A stretch of 64,000 bases of DNA from CAVTUU01 sp045804965. Lineage in GTDB: Bacteria; Chloroflexota; Chloroflexia; Thermomicrobiales; UBA6265. This document shows, one piece after another, positions 34,251-41,872 of the stretch. The position numbers and the translations under genes are program-made. The notes beneath the pieces are model-generated. The model was not told the origin of the DNA and made no database searches. It was given only the letters and a program-made list of their open reading frames with translations. Position 1 is the stretch's first letter. Each line of letters starts with the position of its first letter. The DNA lies in NCBI GenBank assembly GCA_045804965.1, contig JBJMMD010000022.1, positions 186,001 through 250,000 of the forward strand. The letters run 5' to 3'.

Positions 34251-34985
34251 ATGGATCAAAATGGCGGTCAGGGAAACGGCGGACAGGCAGCGCGCGATTT
34301 TCTCGCGCTCTCACACGGACACGAATGGGCGAATTTCTACGATTCATTTGACAAGTTAGTTCAGGACAACATGGCCCGCTCGTCCGAGCTCCTCCGCCAC
34401 GCGATGTCGCTGCCCGAAGTGGCCGACCGCGAAGTCGCTGAGATCAAACAGGAGATGGCTGACAAGCTCAAGGCCGAGCGCGCCGCCGCCCGGGAAGCCT
34501 TTGTCGCTCTCCAGCAGGCAATGCTCGCCAGCCAGCAGCAAGTCGAAAATCTAGCTGCGAATCTCTCCTCGGTGGTGACCGAATTCGGCCAGCTCGCCAC
34601 CAAACTCGCTGACTTAGTCAACACCTACTCGGGTGATGATGAAGCGCCGTCCGCGAAGCCGGAGGCTGCCGTCGCGGAACCACTGGCAGCCGAGGAACCC
34701 GCCGCCGCTGAGCCGGAAGAGACTTGGACGGCTGCGGCTGAGCCCGCGGAATCCTTGGCGGCGGTCGCGGATGAGATGGAAGTGGAACCTGCCGCGGAGG
34801 TCGAAGAAGTGGCTGTGGCGGAAGCAGTTTCGGAGGAAAGTGACGATCTCGGTTGGAGCAGCGATGTTTCATTCGCTGACATCGTCGGTGGTGACGAGGA
34901 GGCAACCGAGGAAGAAGCCTCGGGCAGCTCGTCGCCTCAGCGCCCGGCTTGGCTCGCAGTCGCCCGCCAAGGCGCGACCTCATAA
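34251..34985 (+). CDS. Coiled-coil protein with acidic Ala/Glu/Pro tail, function unknown
   Basis: A 244-residue protein from ATG 34251, preceded by GGAGGACAAC. Residues 20-125 are a helical segment ('FYDSFDKLVQDNMARSSELL' onwards) related to the neighbouring gene's. The C-terminal half is a low-complexity tail of Ala, Glu and Pro with about 40 acidic residues and probably no fixed structure. It ends 'PQRPAWLAVARQGATS'. A GC hairpin follows at 35022-35045. Its plan suggests a partner of the protein encoded at 33335 or a DNA- or polymer-coating protein, but this is a guess. Confidence 0.75.
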   Translation: MDQNGGQGNGGQAARDFLALSHGHEWANFYDSFDKLVQDNMARSSELLRHAMSLPEVADREVAEIKQEMADKLKAERAAAREAFVALQQAMLASQQQVENLAANLSSVVTEFGQLATKLADLVNTYSGDDEAPSAKPEAAVAEPLAAEEPAAAEPEETWTAAAEPAESLAAVADEMEVEPAAEVEEVAVAEAVSEESDDLGWSSDVSFADIVGGDEEATEEEASGSSSPQRPAWLAVARQGATS

Positions 34986-35021
34986 AGTTAAGATTCATTT
35001 CGCACTACTTGAAGACAAATT

Positions 35022-35045
35022 GGGGCCGCGCCCACGCGCGGCCCC
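35022..35045 (+). terminator. Rho-independent-like terminator
   Basis: GGGGCCGCG, loop CCCACG, CGCGGCCCC, then GATTCTGTG. It lies 37 bases after the acidic-tail protein gene and before the next gene's leader. Confidence 0.6.
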
Positions 35046-35150
35046 GATTCTGTGTCTGGAGCGTTGACGCGCTCAGTTCATCCGGGCCACAAATGCTATG
35101 ATCGGGCAGATCCTACCCAGAACTGTATAAGCCAACGTGAGAGGATCTCG

Positions 35151-36245
35151 ATGGACGGCGACCGCTTCGACCGGATCTCTCGTTCGATTGCTGAACGCTC
35201 CACACGCCGGCAGGCGCTCGTTCGCCTCGGCGGGGGCGGATTCGCCGCATCGCTGCTTGGTCTCGCGGGGGTGCGCGCCACGACCGCCCAAGACGACGAG
35301 ATCAAAACCTGCCACTTGACATTGTCGGCGCGCTTTGCCGTTGGACCGGACAAAGGGAAGGACCTCAAAGGCGACCTCACGCTCAAGATCGGAGCCCTGG
35401 ACGGAGCGATCGACGACGGCTCGTTTAAGGACAAAGGCGGCGCGACCTACGATGTCGTTGGACAAGCCACCGGCCGCGCGCTGAACCTGCTTTTTACCGG
35501 TGGCGACGAGGAGACGATCGCGTTGAGCGGCACCGCTCAACGCGACGTAGTCCTCTGCCGCGGTTCTATGCAGGGCACGTTCGGCGGGCCGGACATCGAG
35601 GATCTCGGCACCTGGAAAGCGACTCGAAAGGCGTCCGCCACTGGCACGCCGACTGTTGTTGGCGGAAACATCGGGGGCGGATCGACTTCGACCCCGGCGC
35701 CTGGCGAGCCGACCATCACCCCGACTCCCTGCCCGCCGGTCGACTGTGGTGGCACCTTCGTGCTCAATCCCGCGACCTGCCAGTGCGAATGTCCGCCGCC
35801 TTACGACCGGTGCGGCCAGGTCTGTTGCTTCGGCGGTGCGGATTGCACGGATCCGAACACGGGTACGTGCTCGTGCCCGGCCGGCACCGAACCATGTCAA
35901 GAGGTCTGCACGCAATCCTGCACCGGTGGCCAGGTGCTCGATTCCAGCACGTGTCAGTGCATCACCCCGACTGCCATGCCGACTCCGACCACCCCGCCCT
36001 GTCCGTCGGGTCAAGACCTCTGCAACGGCGTTTGCACGTCGATTACCAGCAGTCAGAATTGCGGTTCTTGCGGCAATGTCTGCCCGACCGGCATCCCCTG
36101 CATTGGCACAAGCTGCCAGTGCCCGCCTGGCTACACGGCCTGCACGGGCGGCTGCAAGGACACGTCGATGGATCATGACAATTGCGGCGGCTGCGGCATC
36201 ATCTGCGGCATCAACCAAGCCTGCGTGAACGGGCATTGCCAATAA
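35151..36245 (+). CDS. Tat-exported cysteine-rich protein, second family member
   Basis: A 364-residue protein from ATG 35151 with GAGAGGA upstream. The N-terminus 'MDGDRFDRISRSIAERSTRR' leads into a Gly-rich hydrophobic stretch ending 'TTAQDD', a twin-arginine signal. Residues of about 55-180 form a beta-rich domain ('KTCHLTLSARFAVGPDKGKD'). A Thr/Pro linker follows, then about 150 residues of Cys-rich repeats ('GTFVLNPATCQCEC', 'GGQVLDSSTCQC', 'NCGSCGNVC'). The Cys-rich half resembles the protein at 26533. It is likely exported and disulfide-bonded, perhaps surface-bound. No known function. Confidence 0.85.
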   Translation: MDGDRFDRISRSIAERSTRRQALVRLGGGGFAASLLGLAGVRATTAQDDEIKTCHLTLSARFAVGPDKGKDLKGDLTLKIGALDGAIDDGSFKDKGGATYDVVGQATGRALNLLFTGGDEETIALSGTAQRDVVLCRGSMQGTFGGPDIEDLGTWKATRKASATGTPTVVGGNIGGGSTSTPAPGEPTITPTPCPPVDCGGTFVLNPATCQCECPPPYDRCGQVCCFGGADCTDPNTGTCSCPAGTEPCQEVCTQSCTGGQVLDSSTCQCITPTAMPTPTTPPCPSGQDLCNGVCTSITSSQNCGSCGNVCPTGIPCIGTSCQCPPGYTACTGGCKDTSMDHDNCGGCGIICGINQACVNGHCQ

Positions 36246-36273
36246 AAGCGCTGACGCAGATTCGATGAACGAT

Positions 36274-36304
36274 GACCGGCCGGCCCCAATCGGGCCGGCC
36301 GGTC
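36274..36304. terminator. Bidirectional terminator hairpin
   Basis: GACCGGCCGGCCC, loop CAATC, GGGCCGGCCGGTC: a perfect 13-bp stem between the convergent Cys-rich protein and the XRE/TPR regulator. Position and strength suit a shared terminator. Confidence 0.75.
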
Positions 36305-36379
36305 GCTTATGCGCTCGACCGCGCATGACGGACACGCTGGATCAGTTTCGGGGGAACGACCGTCCGCCGATGTACCGCG

Positions 36380-39121
36380 TCAACCGTCGTTCCTGGCGTC
36401 CAAGATGACACCGGCTTCGGCCAGCACATGGTCTCGCGACATTGAACGCCCGTCCGTGTAGGCGGCGGTAAACGCGTCCTCGCCAAGCTCCGCGCGGCCG
36501 CGAGCGAGCGTGCTCGTGTAGCTTGCGGGATCAGCCGGAGGCACTCCCAAGCCTAACCGCTCGCACAAGGCGTCGCGCACGCCATAAAGCCGCGCCGTCA
36601 GCGTCCAACGGCCCCGGGCGGCGGCCACGCCGGCGAGGCCCTCCAAACACCAGGACATGTACAACGGATTACTGATCACCTCGAACAACGGCGCGCTTTC
36701 GGCGAAGAGGTCAGCGGCGCGTGTTGAATCGCCCGCCGCCAGTTCAACATGCCCGAGCAGCGTTAATGACATTGCCCGCGACCACCGATCGTCATATCGC
36801 GAGAGCAGCTCCAGCGTCTCCGTAAGCAAGGTACGGGCGCGCTCCAGACGCCGCTGGTGGAGCGCGATCAAGGCGAGCGCCGAGAGCGGTTGGATCGTCC
36901 CATGCTCATCCCCGCGCTCTCGGCGAAGCGCCAAGTTCTCCTCGTGGAGAAGCTCAGCGCGCGCGAATTGCTCCTGAAACTGAGCGGCGACGCCGAGCAC
37001 CCAAAGCGCGAACGCGCTTCCGCCGGTGTCGCCCAGCGCCTGGAACAGCGCCAACGCCTCAGAAGCCAACGCCTCCGCTTGTGCGAACGCGCCGGTGTGC
37101 TCCGCGGCGGCGGCGATGGCGATCAGTGCTGCGGCAAGGCCGCGTTTGTCACCCGCAGCACGGAGGATCGCAAGGCTCTGTTCGCCGAACGCGCTGCCGC
37201 GCGCCATGTCGCCGGTAAACATCGCGGTATACGCCAGGCCGGTGAGGGCGTCCGCCATGCCGAGCTGGTCTTCCAACTCCTGCGCCACTGCGAGCGCGTC
37301 CTCGTGGCAACTTGATGCTTTCTGGTAGTCACCGCGCTCCCGCTCGAGCAGACCTTGCGTGTTGAGCGCGTTCATGAGACCCGCCCTTGACTGTCCTTCT
37401 CGGGCAAGGACAACGGCCTGTGCGCTGTACGTTTCGGCCTCGTCGTAGGCCGCTTGATCGATTGCCAACCGTGCGGCCCCAACCAGCGCCTTCACTCGTC
37501 GGCCCTGCTCGGCCGTCGCCGGCTCGATTGGGAGATCCAGCGCTTCGCTCAACCAGCGTCTGCCTACGGTCAGGTGGCCGCGCTCTAACCAGAAGGGCCA
37601 GAGAGCGCCGGCAAGCCGGAGCGCTGGTTCTCCATGGCCGCGCGCCAACAACCACTTCAGCGCGGCCCGGATGTTGTCGTGCTCCTGATCCAGGCGCTCG
37701 CCCCAACCTGCCTCATCTGGACCGCGGCGCCGCGCGGCGGCGGTTTCGGCCAGTTCCACGTAATACTGGGCGTGGCGCGAGCGCAGTCCTTCGGCCTCGC
37801 CGCGCTCCTCCAGTTGCTCCAGCCCATATTCGCGAAGTGTTTCCAACATGGTCAGACGAGGCTCAGTCATGCTCGCGTGGGCTTCGTCGTGCGGACGGAG
37901 GAAGCTTCTGTCGAACAGTGCTGCCAGTCCGGCGAGCACGGCTGAATCGTCGTCCTCGTTTGCGCACACGGTCTTCGCCGCTTTAGGCGTGCAGCCGCCG
38001 ACGAAGATACACAGCCGTCGGAAGAGTTGCTGTTCTTCTGCATCGAGGAGATGGTAGCTCCACGCGATCGTGTCCCGCATAGTCTGCTGGCGCGCCGGCA
38101 CGTCGTGCGGCGCGCCAACCAGGAGGGGCAACCGGCGCTCAAGGCGAGTGAGCAATGCCGGCGGCGACAGAAGGCGCGTCCAGGCGGCCGCGAGTTCGAG
38201 GGCGAGGGGGAGTCCATCGAGCCTGCGGCAGATCTCTGCCACGGCGGTAGCAGTCTCCGCACGCAACGCGAAGTCTTCCCCTGCCGCCCGCGCACGATCG
38301 AAAAACAGCTCAACCGCCGGCGAGCGCGCCACAACCTCTGGTGAGGCGGCAACGTCCGGCAATTCGAGGGGCGCGACGCGGTACTCACGTTCGCCGCGAA
38401 CCCGGAGCGCCACCCGGCTCGTCGCGAGGACCTCGAGTTGGGGACACGCTTCCAGGAGGGTCAGGACATCCGTTCGCGCCGCGAGGAGGTGCTCAAAGTT
38501 GTCGAGCACCAGCAGCAAGTGCTTCTCGCGGAGGTAGGCCGTCAGGCGTTGCTGCAGCGGGGTTTTGTCGCGTTCGTCGATAGCGAACTGCTGGGCAATG
38601 GCTGCCAGCACCAGATTCGCGTCGCGGAGCGAAGCCAGGTCAACGAAGACGACGCCGTCGGGAAACGCGTCTGCCGCTCGCTGTGCGGCGGCGATCGCGA
38701 CCCGCGTTTTGCCCACCCCGCCAGGCCCGGTCAGGGTGAGCAACCTCGATTCATTCCCTCGATCGCCGCGTCGCACAATTTCCGCTACCGCGGTCACGAT
38801 GCCGGTGCGACCAAACAGAGGCGTGAGGGGTTGTGGCAAGGAGTGGGAGGAAGGTTTTGAGGCGAATGGAGCGGTCTGCGGCTCGTTGTCCGGCCTCGCG
38901 CCCGCGAGCAGTCGCGCCCGCGCTTCCGGATCAAGCCCGAGTGCGCCAGCGAGCAGGTTCACCGTTTCGAGCCGCGGCAACCGAGATGGGTCGCGCTCGA
39001 GCTCGCTGACCGCCTTGGCGCTGACGCCGGCGCGCTCGGCCAGCGCCTCCTGCGTCAGCCCGGCGGCCAGGCGCGATTGCTTCAGAAGCGATCCGAAACT
39101 CTTCGACCCCACATCGGCCAT
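36380..39121 (-). CDS. XRE-HTH / NTPase / TPR transcriptional regulator
   Basis: A 913-residue cytosolic regulator. Residues 8-65 are an XRE-type helix-turn-helix ('LLKQSRLAAGLTQEALAERA', 'SAKAVSELER'). An AP-ATPase/STAND-like NTPase follows with Walker A 'LTGPGGVGKTRVA', Walker B 'LLLVLDNFEHL' and 'LEVLATSRVALRVRGERE'. The C-terminal 450 residues are TPR repeats, for example 'NTQGLLERERGDYQKASSCH'. The NTPase switch and TPR arm would sense an unknown ligand and expose the DNA-binding head. Such regulators are numerous in Chloroflexota. A single gene, convergent with the Cys-rich protein. Confidence 0.9.
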   Translation of the reverse strand: MADVGSKSFGSLLKQSRLAAGLTQEALAERAGVSAKAVSELERDPSRLPRLETVNLLAGALGLDPEARARLLAGARPDNEPQTAPFASKPSSHSLPQPLTPLFGRTGIVTAVAEIVRRGDRGNESRLLTLTGPGGVGKTRVAIAAAQRAADAFPDGVVFVDLASLRDANLVLAAIAQQFAIDERDKTPLQQRLTAYLREKHLLLVLDNFEHLLAARTDVLTLLEACPQLEVLATSRVALRVRGEREYRVAPLELPDVAASPEVVARSPAVELFFDRARAAGEDFALRAETATAVAEICRRLDGLPLALELAAAWTRLLSPPALLTRLERRLPLLVGAPHDVPARQQTMRDTIAWSYHLLDAEEQQLFRRLCIFVGGCTPKAAKTVCANEDDDSAVLAGLAALFDRSFLRPHDEAHASMTEPRLTMLETLREYGLEQLEERGEAEGLRSRHAQYYVELAETAAARRRGPDEAGWGERLDQEHDNIRAALKWLLARGHGEPALRLAGALWPFWLERGHLTVGRRWLSEALDLPIEPATAEQGRRVKALVGAARLAIDQAAYDEAETYSAQAVVLAREGQSRAGLMNALNTQGLLERERGDYQKASSCHEDALAVAQELEDQLGMADALTGLAYTAMFTGDMARGSAFGEQSLAILRAAGDKRGLAAALIAIAAAAEHTGAFAQAEALASEALALFQALGDTGGSAFALWVLGVAAQFQEQFARAELLHEENLALRRERGDEHGTIQPLSALALIALHQRRLERARTLLTETLELLSRYDDRWSRAMSLTLLGHVELAAGDSTRAADLFAESAPLFEVISNPLYMSWCLEGLAGVAAARGRWTLTARLYGVRDALCERLGLGVPPADPASYTSTLARGRAELGEDAFTAAYTDGRSMSRDHVLAEAGVILDARNDG

Positions 39122-39337
39122 GCGGGCTGCTCCCGTTTGAGGTCCACGTTCGCGGTTACGCAGTTGTGCTTCACATCATACCGTGCCGGCCGATGGACGC
39201 ATGACAAAACGTCTAGAGAACGGGGAGTGCACGTCCTGTTCATCGGGATGGGGATGACGCAGGCTGGAGGACGCAGCTGCAAAGAGCGTGGGGCAGGGCG
39301 CACTGCTCTTCCGATGTCGGGCGAGGAATCGGACTTC

Positions 39338-39769
39338 ATGAAGCTTGACGAACTGAAGGCGCGTGCCCGTCGAATCCCCGAGGAAATACTCACGCAGGGC
39401 GACCTCGCCGTTGCCGACGAGCTCATCGATCCCGAGTGCTGCCACCACACGCCGCAACCAATCTCGCCTGGAATCGAGGGCGTGAAGGCTTGGGTGCAAG
39501 CGCTGCGTCGGGCGTTCCTCGATTTGCGGGCTGTGGTGGAGGACGAGATCGCCGAACGCGACACAGTTGTGCAGCGTTTGACGCTTGGCGGTACGCACGA
39601 GGGACCGCTCTTTGGCTTACTGCCGACCGGGCGGCGGGTTGAGTGGCAAGAGGTCGACATCCTACGTGTTGGTGCGAACGGCAAGTTCACGGAAACTTGG
39701 TCCTACTGGGACCGACATGACCTCTTGCAGCAGCTCGGCGCGCCGCCAGGCATTGAGGAAGACAACTGA
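39338..39769 (+). CDS. SnoaL-like ester cyclase-family protein
   Basis: A 143-residue NTF2-fold protein. 'LAVADELIDPECCHHTPQPI', 'IEGVKAWVQALRRAFLDLRA' and 'GRRVEWQEVDILRVGANGKF' are typical of the SnoaL/ester cyclase family. The start at ATG 39338 is chosen for the GAGGA ten bases upstream; ATG 39314 is in frame. Family members range from polyketide cyclases to uncharacterised small hydrolase-like proteins, so no reaction can be assigned. It is transcribed away from the XRE/TPR regulator, which may control it. Confidence 0.8.
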   Translation: MKLDELKARARRIPEEILTQGDLAVADELIDPECCHHTPQPISPGIEGVKAWVQALRRAFLDLRAVVEDEIAERDTVVQRLTLGGTHEGPLFGLLPTGRRVEWQEVDILRVGANGKFTETWSYWDRHDLLQQLGAPPGIEEDN

Positions 39770-39849
39770 CGGGCGGTGAGCCACCGATCGCGTGGCCACT
39801 TCTCAAACGTCTCAATCGTCGCAACGAGCACGCAAGTCAGGAGTAAGCA

Positions 39850-40734
39850 ATGGATCGACGAGATTTCCTGCGACTCATGGGCGGCACGGCCGTGCTGTCC
39901 CTGGAATTCACGAGGCTAGGCGGCCACCTGGTCCGCGCCCAGGAGACGACGAAACTCAGCGGGCTCGGCCTCCCGGACTTGAAGGTGACGTTGACCGACG
40001 CGGGCTATCAAATTTCTCCTGCCCAGATCCCTGCCGGTTGGACCCTCGTCACGCTCGACAACCAGCAGAGCGCGGGCGACAACAGCGCCGATATCATGCT
40101 GCTGCCACCCGGCGAGACTCCGGACAGTATCCTTGCTAGTCTCGCCACGCCGGCCGCCGCTCCACCGGCTTGGGGTTACCAGACGACGTTCGCCAGCTCA
40201 CCATGGACCGCGGCGGGTACCTCCGCCCAGGCGGTCATCCTCCTGACCGCCGGCGACTGGATGGTCTTCAACCCCGAAGCACCCTTGTCGCCGGCATCGT
40301 TGACCGTGACCAAAGGCGATGCCGCGGCGGCGACGCCACCCGCCTTGACAGTCAACCAGGAAGTCGAGCTGCAAGAATTCAGTTTCCTGGGATTGGAGAA
40401 GCCGCTTTCTGCTGGGCAGCAGATCTGGAAAGTAACGAACACTGGCCACCAGCCGCACTTGATGGTGCTCAATCAGCTACCGGACGGGACAACGCAGGCA
40501 CAGTTCATGGATATGGTCAACGGGATGATGTCGGCAACGCCTCCCCCAGGCGGGCAAGGACCGGCAGGGCCGCCGGCTGCCGGCGGTTGCGCGACGTTGT
40601 CGCCTGAACAGTCGCTCTACCTCGCCCTTGATCTCGCAACGGGAACCTACGGCGCCATTTGCTTCTTCCCGGATAAGGATACGGGAGCGCCGCACGCATT
40701 GATGGGCATGGTCCAGGTGTTCACGGTCAAATAA
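39850..40734 (+). CDS. Tat-exported cupredoxin-like protein
   Basis: A 294-residue protein. 'MDRRDFLRLMGGTAVLSLEF' is a twin-arginine signal ending near 'VRAQE'. Two beta-sandwich halves follow. 'GYQISPAQIPAGWTLVTLDN' starts the first. 'WKVTNTGHQPHLMVLNQLPD' and 'GTYGAICFFPDKDTGAPHAL' with 'MGMVQVF' form the second. His, Cys, His and Met in the second half are spaced as in type-1 copper sites, so copper binding is possible. GGAG precedes the start. A hairpin terminator follows at 40763. Confidence 0.8.
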   Translation: MDRRDFLRLMGGTAVLSLEFTRLGGHLVRAQETTKLSGLGLPDLKVTLTDAGYQISPAQIPAGWTLVTLDNQQSAGDNSADIMLLPPGETPDSILASLATPAAAPPAWGYQTTFASSPWTAAGTSAQAVILLTAGDWMVFNPEAPLSPASLTVTKGDAAAATPPALTVNQEVELQEFSFLGLEKPLSAGQQIWKVTNTGHQPHLMVLNQLPDGTTQAQFMDMVNGMMSATPPPGGQGPAGPPAAGGCATLSPEQSLYLALDLATGTYGAICFFPDKDTGAPHALMGMVQVFTVK

Positions 40735-40762
40735 CGGCCGCGGGCAGTCGAATTCAGCTTTG

Positions 40763-40789
40763 CGCCGGGCGCGAATTTGGCGCCCGGCG
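40763..40789 (+). terminator. Rho-independent-like terminator
   Basis: CGCCGGGCGC, loop GAATTTG, GCGCCCGGCG, followed by TTCCCTTCTT. It lies between convergent genes and may serve both. Confidence 0.75.
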
Positions 40790-40810
40790 TTCCCTTCTTG
40801 GGAAGGAATC

Positions 40811-41752
40811 TCAGTCGGCGAGACGGACAACATGGTTCCGCAATGTGCCGATGCCGTCGATGGTGATTTCGACGAGATCGCCGTCTTGCAAGGTAAATTC
40901 CGATGGCGGGATGATGCCGGTGCCGGTCATGAGGATGACGCCGGCCGGAAAGTCGTTGTGGCGGCGCAAAAACGTGACGAGCTCTTCGAGCGGACGGTGA
41001 ATCTGCGAAGTCGCGGTATTGCCGTCGAACAATACCTGGCCGTCGCGCTTGATCACTAGCCGGATCACCAGGTTGCCGACGTCTTCCAGCTCCCACACCA
41101 GGGTGATCTGCGGCCCGACCGCAGCGCACTTGGCGTACACCTTCGCCTGCGGGAGATAGAGCGGATTCTCGCCTTCGATGCTGCGTGATGAAACGTCGTT
41201 GCCAATGGTGTAGCCGACGATCTCGCCATCGGTGTTGATGACCAAGGCGAGCTCAGGCTCCGGCACGTCCCAGGTCGAATCGGCGCGGATACCAATCACC
41301 TCTCCCGGTCCCGACACCCGACTCGCGGTCGCCTTGAAAAAGAGCTCCGGACGTTCAGCCTCGTAGACGATGTCGTAGACATCTCGCTGCGTCGATTCCT
41401 CCATCCGCGCGTCGCGACTGCGCAGATACGTCACGCCGGAGGCCCAAACTTCCTGTTGATCGATCGGAGCCGCGAGTTCGAATGTGGCGATCATCGGGGC
41501 CTGCCCGCCTCGGGTTCGGACTGCCTCGAGCTGTGCGCGTAATTCCGTCGCGGAAAGCTGGAGCGCTTCCGCGAGGGTCTGCGGCCCGCCGCTCGCCGCA
41601 ACGTCGATGACCTGGTCGCCATCGATCAGTCCCAACTTGGAGATCGAACCCCTCGCAGCCCGATAGAGGCAAAGCGGCACAGTCAGTTCCTCCTGCGGCG
41701 GTCGCCGCGTCGCGTCTCTCAGTTCCTCATATGTGGTGGGATGGTAGCGCAT
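40811..41752 (-). CDS. Fumarylacetoacetate hydrolase-family enzyme (KdaD/AraD1-like)
   Basis: A 313-residue FAH-fold enzyme. 'GVTYLRSRDARMEES', 'RPELFFKATASRVSGPGEVI', 'STWDVPEPELALVIN', 'GYTIGNDVSSRSIEGENPLY' and 'LMTGTGIIPPSEFTL' mark the metal-binding active site. The 'SRDARMEES ... ENPLYLPQAKVY' pattern is closest to the 2-keto-3-deoxy-pentonate dehydratase group (KdaD/AraD1) that I recall. A diketo-deoxy-acid hydrolase role is the alternative. Either fits the sugar-acid operon nearby on the same strand, though a palindromic repeat at 41804 separates it from the Lut gene. Confidence 0.82.
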   Translation of the reverse strand: MRYHPTTYEELRDATRRPPQEELTVPLCLYRAARGSISKLGLIDGDQVIDVAASGGPQTLAEALQLSATELRAQLEAVRTRGGQAPMIATFELAAPIDQQEVWASGVTYLRSRDARMEESTQRDVYDIVYEAERPELFFKATASRVSGPGEVIGIRADSTWDVPEPELALVINTDGEIVGYTIGNDVSSRSIEGENPLYLPQAKVYAKCAAVGPQITLVWELEDVGNLVIRLVIKRDGQVLFDGNTATSQIHRPLEELVTFLRRHNDFPAGVILMTGTGIIPPSEFTLQDGDLVEITIDGIGTLRNHVVRLAD

Positions 41753-41803
41753 GAGTGACCACGGTGGTTGGCGGCAATGGTACCCCGGTGCGCATCCGGC
41801 CCC

Positions 41804-41826
41804 GGGCGCAAGCCTTGCGCCCCTAC
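41804..41826. repeat. GGGCGCAA palindromic repeat, copy A
   Basis: GGGCGCAA-GCC-TTGCGCCC followed by CTACA. Related copies at 47398 and 55107 suggest a dispersed family marked by an 'n-GCGCCCCTAC' edge. Confidence 0.65.
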
Positions 41827-41872
41827 AAATGACGACCGGTCCGCGTTTCGTTGGCCGACCTTAGAGGCGCGT

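Noticed and set aside
35073..36335. 420-residue minus-strand frame
   Set aside because: Antisense to the Tat-exported Cys-rich gene, which has a signal sequence and ribosome site; the antisense product is an Ala/Arg-rich string without motifs.
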